From CBFHMJ01 sp965656875 (GTDB lineage Bacteria; Pseudomonadota; Gammaproteobacteria; Enterobacterales; Alteromonadaceae): a stretch of DNA of 8,646 nt. The notes beneath the pieces are model-generated. The model saw only the letters and a list, made by a program, of their open reading frames with translations. It was not told where the DNA came from and did not search any database. The position numbers and the translations under genes are program-made. Below, piece by piece: positions 6,533 through 8,646 of this stretch (within the stretch, counting starts at the first letter, position 1; every line of letters starts with the position of its first letter). Location: NCBI GenBank assembly GCA_965656875.1, contig CBFHMJ010000036.1, positions 1 to 8,646 of the forward strand. Direction: 5' to 3'.

Positions 6533-6870
6533 GTTACAAAGAGCGGACCTAAATTATTATTACCTCCAAAATGGTCAGCCTCAGGTTTTAATCCTGCAAA
6601 ATTAGAAAGCCATTTCAATAAGCATAAGGGTGACAGAGGTGGAAATATGCCCTCTGCCTCTGCTTATCAAGCTCGTGCTAAAAATTATTAAACTCTGATG
6701 TTGTTGGAGATGTTAAAGGGTTTACTTCAAAAGATGGTTGGGTGTTTCAATATAATTCAAGGACAAATGAGTTTACTACTGCAAAGCCGGACGAGACGAT
6801 TGAAACGCTATTTCGCCCAAGAAGGGGTGGTGATTATTGGGCTGATCAGGTCACTAAATATGTACAATAG
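6533..6870 (+). pseudogene. bare Rhs/CDI-type nuclease tip, frameshifted, BECR-like
   Basis: The piece starts at the VTK junction (GTTACAAAGA) without any linker or start codon. The first part reads VTKSGPKLLLPPKWSASGFN, then PAKLESHFNKHKGDRGGNMP and YQARAKNY before a TAA at 6689-6691. In the -1 frame from 6694 it continues SDVVGDVKGFTSKDGWVFQY, NSRTNEFTTAKPDETIETLF and RPRRGGDYWADQVTKYVQ, ending with TAG at 6868-6870. One missing base near 6686-6690 would rejoin them. The order HxxKH..., Gly-rich, YNxxTNEFxxxKPDxTIxTxFRP is typical of a family of small RNase tips in CDI and Rhs proteins of the BECR fold (recalled, not searched). Bases 6698-6859 also lie in a longer frame leading into the next gene, but the -1 reading is clearly the toxin. 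Confidence 0.75.
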
Positions 6871-7114
6871 ATATGAGCCATTAAAAAAGCGCCAGTGCGC
6901 TTGTTGCGGATATTTTACCTTGGATGATGGGGCTTTTGAAATTTGTCCAGTTTGTTACTGGGAGGATGATAAATTACAGAATGAAGACCCCTCATATGAA
7001 GGTGGTGCTAATACGCTTAGCTTGAATCAAGCTAAGAAAAACTTTGAAAGCTTTGCTGTTAGCGATAAGCGTTTTTCTAGTTGCGTCAGGCCGCCTTTAG
7101 AAGCCGAAATTTAG
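6860..7114 (+). CDS. CPCC-type zinc-ribbon immunity protein
   Basis: An 84-residue protein starting at ATG 6860, which overlaps the last 11 nt of the toxin tip. The longer frame back to a TTG at 6698 is rejected because it is antiphase to the toxin. Motifs are RQCACCGYFTL, FEICPVCYWEDD and EGGANTLSLNQAKKNF. The CxCC...CPxC cysteines (13, 15, 16, 29, 32) followed by YWEDD and GGAN match the cysteine-rich CPCC family, common next to bacterial toxin tips. The cysteines probably bind zinc structurally. It would neutralise the nuclease tip in the cytoplasm. The gene looks intact, again unlike its toxin, and closes module 5. Confidence 0.82.
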   Translation: MYNRYEPLKKRQCACCGYFTLDDGAFEICPVCYWEDDKLQNEDPSYEGGANTLSLNQAKKNFESFAVSDKRFSSCVRPPLEAEI

Positions 7115-7280
7115 TTAAATAATTAGCCCCGCAAATTAATCCAGGGAATTTTACGCCGAGCACCAGCGCCGTTATCGTTTTTAAAGGCGGTTAGCCAGTG
7201 GATTGCACCGTGACTTGTCGAGTTTTGGTGAGTTGGTAGGGTGTACTTGGTTTTTAGACCAGGTTAGAGCCCGGTATAAG
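7115..7280. other. intergenic block, possible antisense coding remnant
   Basis: There is no + strand gene. On the minus strand one frame is open for about 45 codons without an ATG (GLKTKYTLPTHQNSTSHGAI, HWLTAFKNDN, RRKIPWINLRG then stop near 7125). The overlapping frame reads KTITALVLGVKFPGLICGA. I have a memory of similar short translations in marine gammaproteobacterial genomes but cannot tie it to an element. No terminator hairpin is convincing. It separates immunity gene 5 from spacer S3. Confidence 0.3.
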
Positions 7281-7470
7281 TATAACCGTCCGGGCAAAGA
7301 CACATTCAAATACTGACAGCTACTTTTTATCCTGTGCGCTATCTCAATCCGCAACAGGATTTAACGATAGTGAAATACACGAATCAACATGATTCCAACA
7401 ACACGATGACCGTGGTTTCATGTCAACACCTAAACCCGCCGTTATACCACTGACATTGCCATTCAAACCA
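7281..7470 (+). repeat. spacer repeat S3
   Basis: Third spacer: TAACCGTCCGGGCAAAGACA, CATTCAAATACTGAC, TCCTGTGC, GGATTTAACGATAGTG, CAACAACACGATGACCGTGG. It is closer to S1 in its left half and to S2 in its right half (ACATTGCCATTCA.ACCATCACC). It leads into a degraded Rhs core copy. Confidence 0.75.
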
Positions 7471-7706
7471 TCACCAGGTGCATGATCTTTGATGCTTTTG
7501 GTAATCGCCGGGCCATTTCCTTCAGCCCCATCTGTTTATTCAATTATAGAAGAACAACTTGTCTTACAACCGCTACAGTTATGTGCTGAATAATCCGCTG
7601 AGCTATACCAACCCGAATGGGCATTTGTTTAAGAAACTCGGCAGTACCTTAACGCAATGTCGTCCGGGCACTCGGTAAAAACCGAATCATCTATAAATTC
7701 ATCAGC
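7471..7706 (+). pseudogene. degraded RHS core-end remnant (copy 4)
   Basis: It starts ACCATCACC, then a GCATGATCTTTGATGCTTTT variant of the core and GGTAATCGCCGGGCC. It then jumps by 151 bp relative to copy 1 (bases 90-240 there), which breaks the frame. From 7516 it again follows copy 1 at offset 7274, reading SYNRYSYVLNNPLSYTNPNGHLF. The DPSGY motif has become NPNGH (7610-7624), so processing would be lost. An extra A at 7651-7652 creates TAA and shifts the frame again. After it, RNVVRALGKNRIIYKFIS is in frame with the downstream tip. The piece is non-functional as a carrier, although it preserves homology for recombination. Confidence 0.82.
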
Positions 7707-8198
7707 ATGCTCTGTTCTCGAAATCTATCGAAGGAAGAACAAGCTGCTTTCGATAAAGAATACGCTATTCTGAGGAAACAACTGGTAACCAAAACTTTTA
7801 ACAGCAGTAAGGATGCAGCTATGTGGCTCCATGATAATGTTCATCCTTTGGCATCAAAGTATGATATTGAAATTGGAGCAGGCATTAGAAACCAATATTC
7901 ATTAGAAAAAGGGGATTGGGTTACGGATGCTGATATTACAACTCAATACAACCGGAATGCGGTGAATATTAATATCGGCGGTGACGTGAAAGCCATTTGG
8001 CATAGTCATGGAGCGTTAAGTTCAGGCTTCTCCAATATGGACTTAAGTCACATCGATGGAACTGCTGACTCAACTCAGTATAGAGAAATATATGTATCAG
8101 GAGGACACATCGGGGCTGGCGCAGCAAGGAACTCCTTGTTGTATCAAAGTCAAACAATGAATCGGCATAAAATCTTATGTTCTCACACTTGTCACTAA
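7707..8198 (+). CDS. JAMM-motif (putative metallopeptidase) toxin tip
   Basis: ATG 7707 opens 163 residues, but the frame is open back to 7653 through the Rhs linker remnant, so this ATG may simply be a linker Ile/Met codon. The tip contains His99-Ser-His101, then seven residues, Ser109 and Asp112. This is the exact HxHx7SxxD metal-binding signature of JAMM/MPN+ metallopeptidases. Glu55 in YDIEIGAGI is a candidate catalytic Glu. The SKDAAMWL and EIGAGI context also recalls DUF4329-like Rhs tips. JAMM enzymes cleave isopeptide bonds or peptidoglycan stems, so a cell-wall or protein target is possible but inferred. After IYVSGGHIGAG the tail (ARNSLLYQSQTMNRHKILC) is unremarkable, and I cannot exclude another late frameshift. 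The next gene encodes a secreted protein. Confidence 0.7.
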   Translation: MLCSRNLSKEEQAAFDKEYAILRKQLVTKTFNSSKDAAMWLHDNVHPLASKYDIEIGAGIRNQYSLEKGDWVTDADITTQYNRNAVNINIGGDVKAIWHSHGALSSGFSNMDLSHIDGTADSTQYREIYVSGGHIGAGAARNSLLYQSQTMNRHKILCSHTCH

Positions 8199-8208
8199 TG
8201 GTGAAAAT

Positions 8209-8529
8209 ATGAAATATATGTTTGCGTTAATTTACTTATTACTTCTGTCGACTATAGCAAACGCTAATAATAGCTTTGTGGGAAAAGGTAAGGTATTAGA
8301 ATTAACTATAGCTCCAGGCAATGTATTTATTGTGCATTTAGCTGGTAAAAACCAATGTCGCAAAGAGGGCTACCATTTGAAACTAAATGAAAAAGAATCA
8401 AAAGTTTACATTGATATGTTAATGAAAGCGATGGAAAGGCAGTGGAGTGTAGCCTTGCATAGCTCCACTGGCGCTAACTGCAATGCTAAAAAAGTTTTCT
8501 TCGACATCGTAAAGATTCAAAGTTACTAA
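8209..8529 (+). CDS. secreted putative immunity protein of module 6
   Basis: A 106-residue protein with a clear Sec signal peptide: MKYMFALIYLLLLSTIANA, a hydrophobic core and an ANA cleavage site near residue 19. Mature cysteines 50 and 91 could form one disulfide, as expected in the periplasm. The body is beta-rich (GKGKVLELTIAPGNVFIVHL) with a helix at YIDMLMKAMERQ. I do not recognise the family by name. ATG 8209 has a modest GGTG 5 nt upstream; ATG 8218 is an alternative. It starts 10 nt after the JAMM tip. A periplasmic antidote implies that the toxin acts in the periplasm or at the envelope. It is the only exported immunity candidate in the window. Confidence 0.72.
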   Translation: MKYMFALIYLLLLSTIANANNSFVGKGKVLELTIAPGNVFIVHLAGKNQCRKEGYHLKLNEKESKVYIDMLMKAMERQWSVALHSSTGANCNAKKVFFDIVKIQSY

Positions 8530-8538
8530 CTAACATAG

Positions 8539-8646
8539 TCTGCTGGCTGTCAGATGTGGAACGTCATTAAAAACAACTGGCGTTCCATTTTATTTGACAC
8601 TGTAGAGAAGACCAAAGAACATAGCGTGCACGGCAAATACCTGATG
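8539..8646 (+). repeat. second linker repeat, copy 4, start of module 7 (cut by window edge)
   Basis: From TCTGCTGGCTGTCAG the sequence matches 4301-4408 almost exactly, encoding SAGCQMWNVIKNNWRS, then FDTVEKTKEHSVHGKYLM. An in-frame TAG lies immediately before it (8536-8538). The first in-frame ATG is 8554. As in module 4, the Rhs core and first linker are absent. A further toxin tip and immunity gene are expected just beyond the right edge. Confidence 0.85.

Noticed and set aside
6698..6859. N-terminal extension of the CPCC gene from a TTG start
   Set aside because: In this stretch the -1 frame encodes the nuclease tip end (RTNEF...ETLFRP). The extension has no sensible composition, and ATG 6860 starts a normal-length CPCC protein.
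1629..7470. Spacers as integron attC sites or a CRISPR array
   Set aside because: Only three long diverged copies, without the palindromic arms and core sites of attC and without short regular direct repeats. The cassette likeness is in organisation only.
7969..8157. Minus-strand ORF over the JAMM tip
   Set aside because: Antisense to the HxHx7SxxD coding region with no supporting signal.

Overview
This window looks like part of a polymorphic-toxin locus from a gammaproteobacterium. The Rhs/YD-repeat core ending (HLGST, HMNGRIYD, YNRYSYVLNNPLSYTDPSGY) is of the kind I associate with marine Vibrionales and Alteromonadales, but I cannot name the species from sequence alone. All convincing genes are on the + strand. 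The one exception is a decayed IS66-type transposase fragment. Rhs core and linker segments look GC-rich, while toxin tips and immunity genes look AT-rich, as expected for a mosaic of old scaffold and imported tips.

Layout. Module 1 (3-1586) is the C-terminal end of a larger Rhs protein that enters from the left edge, with a BECR-like nuclease tip and a small immunity gene. Module 2 (about 1629-3288) is a spacer repeat, a copy of the Rhs core end and linker, an EndoU RNase tip cut off by a one-base frameshift, and a MafI-like immunity gene. A HINT fragment (3289-3435) and an antisense IS66 remnant (3594-3812) follow. Module 3 (about 3815-5483) is a second spacer repeat, a core copy with a 393-bp in-frame deletion, a tip possibly of the toxin-35 type, and a 210-residue immunity protein. 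Module 4 (5536-6502) is a linker fragment, a frameshifted HTHYPEQH tip, and an immunity gene with a perfect Shine-Dalgarno. Module 5 (6533-7114) is a bare, frameshifted tip with a CPCC zinc-ribbon immunity gene. Module 6 (about 7281-8529) is a third spacer repeat, a badly degraded core, a JAMM-motif tip and a secreted immunity candidate. Module 7 begins at 8539 and runs off the right edge.

How it works together (inference). The left-edge gene is the only one joined to an Rhs body. The downstream modules look like a stored series of displaced or donor toxin tips, each kept with its cognate immunity gene. The near-identical core, linker and spacer copies would let homologous recombination swap a silent tip onto the expressed Rhs protein. 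The immunity genes would meanwhile protect against siblings carrying earlier tips. Four modules carry single-base frameshifts or insertions in short homopolymers, so they are decayed, switchable, or affected by sequencing errors.
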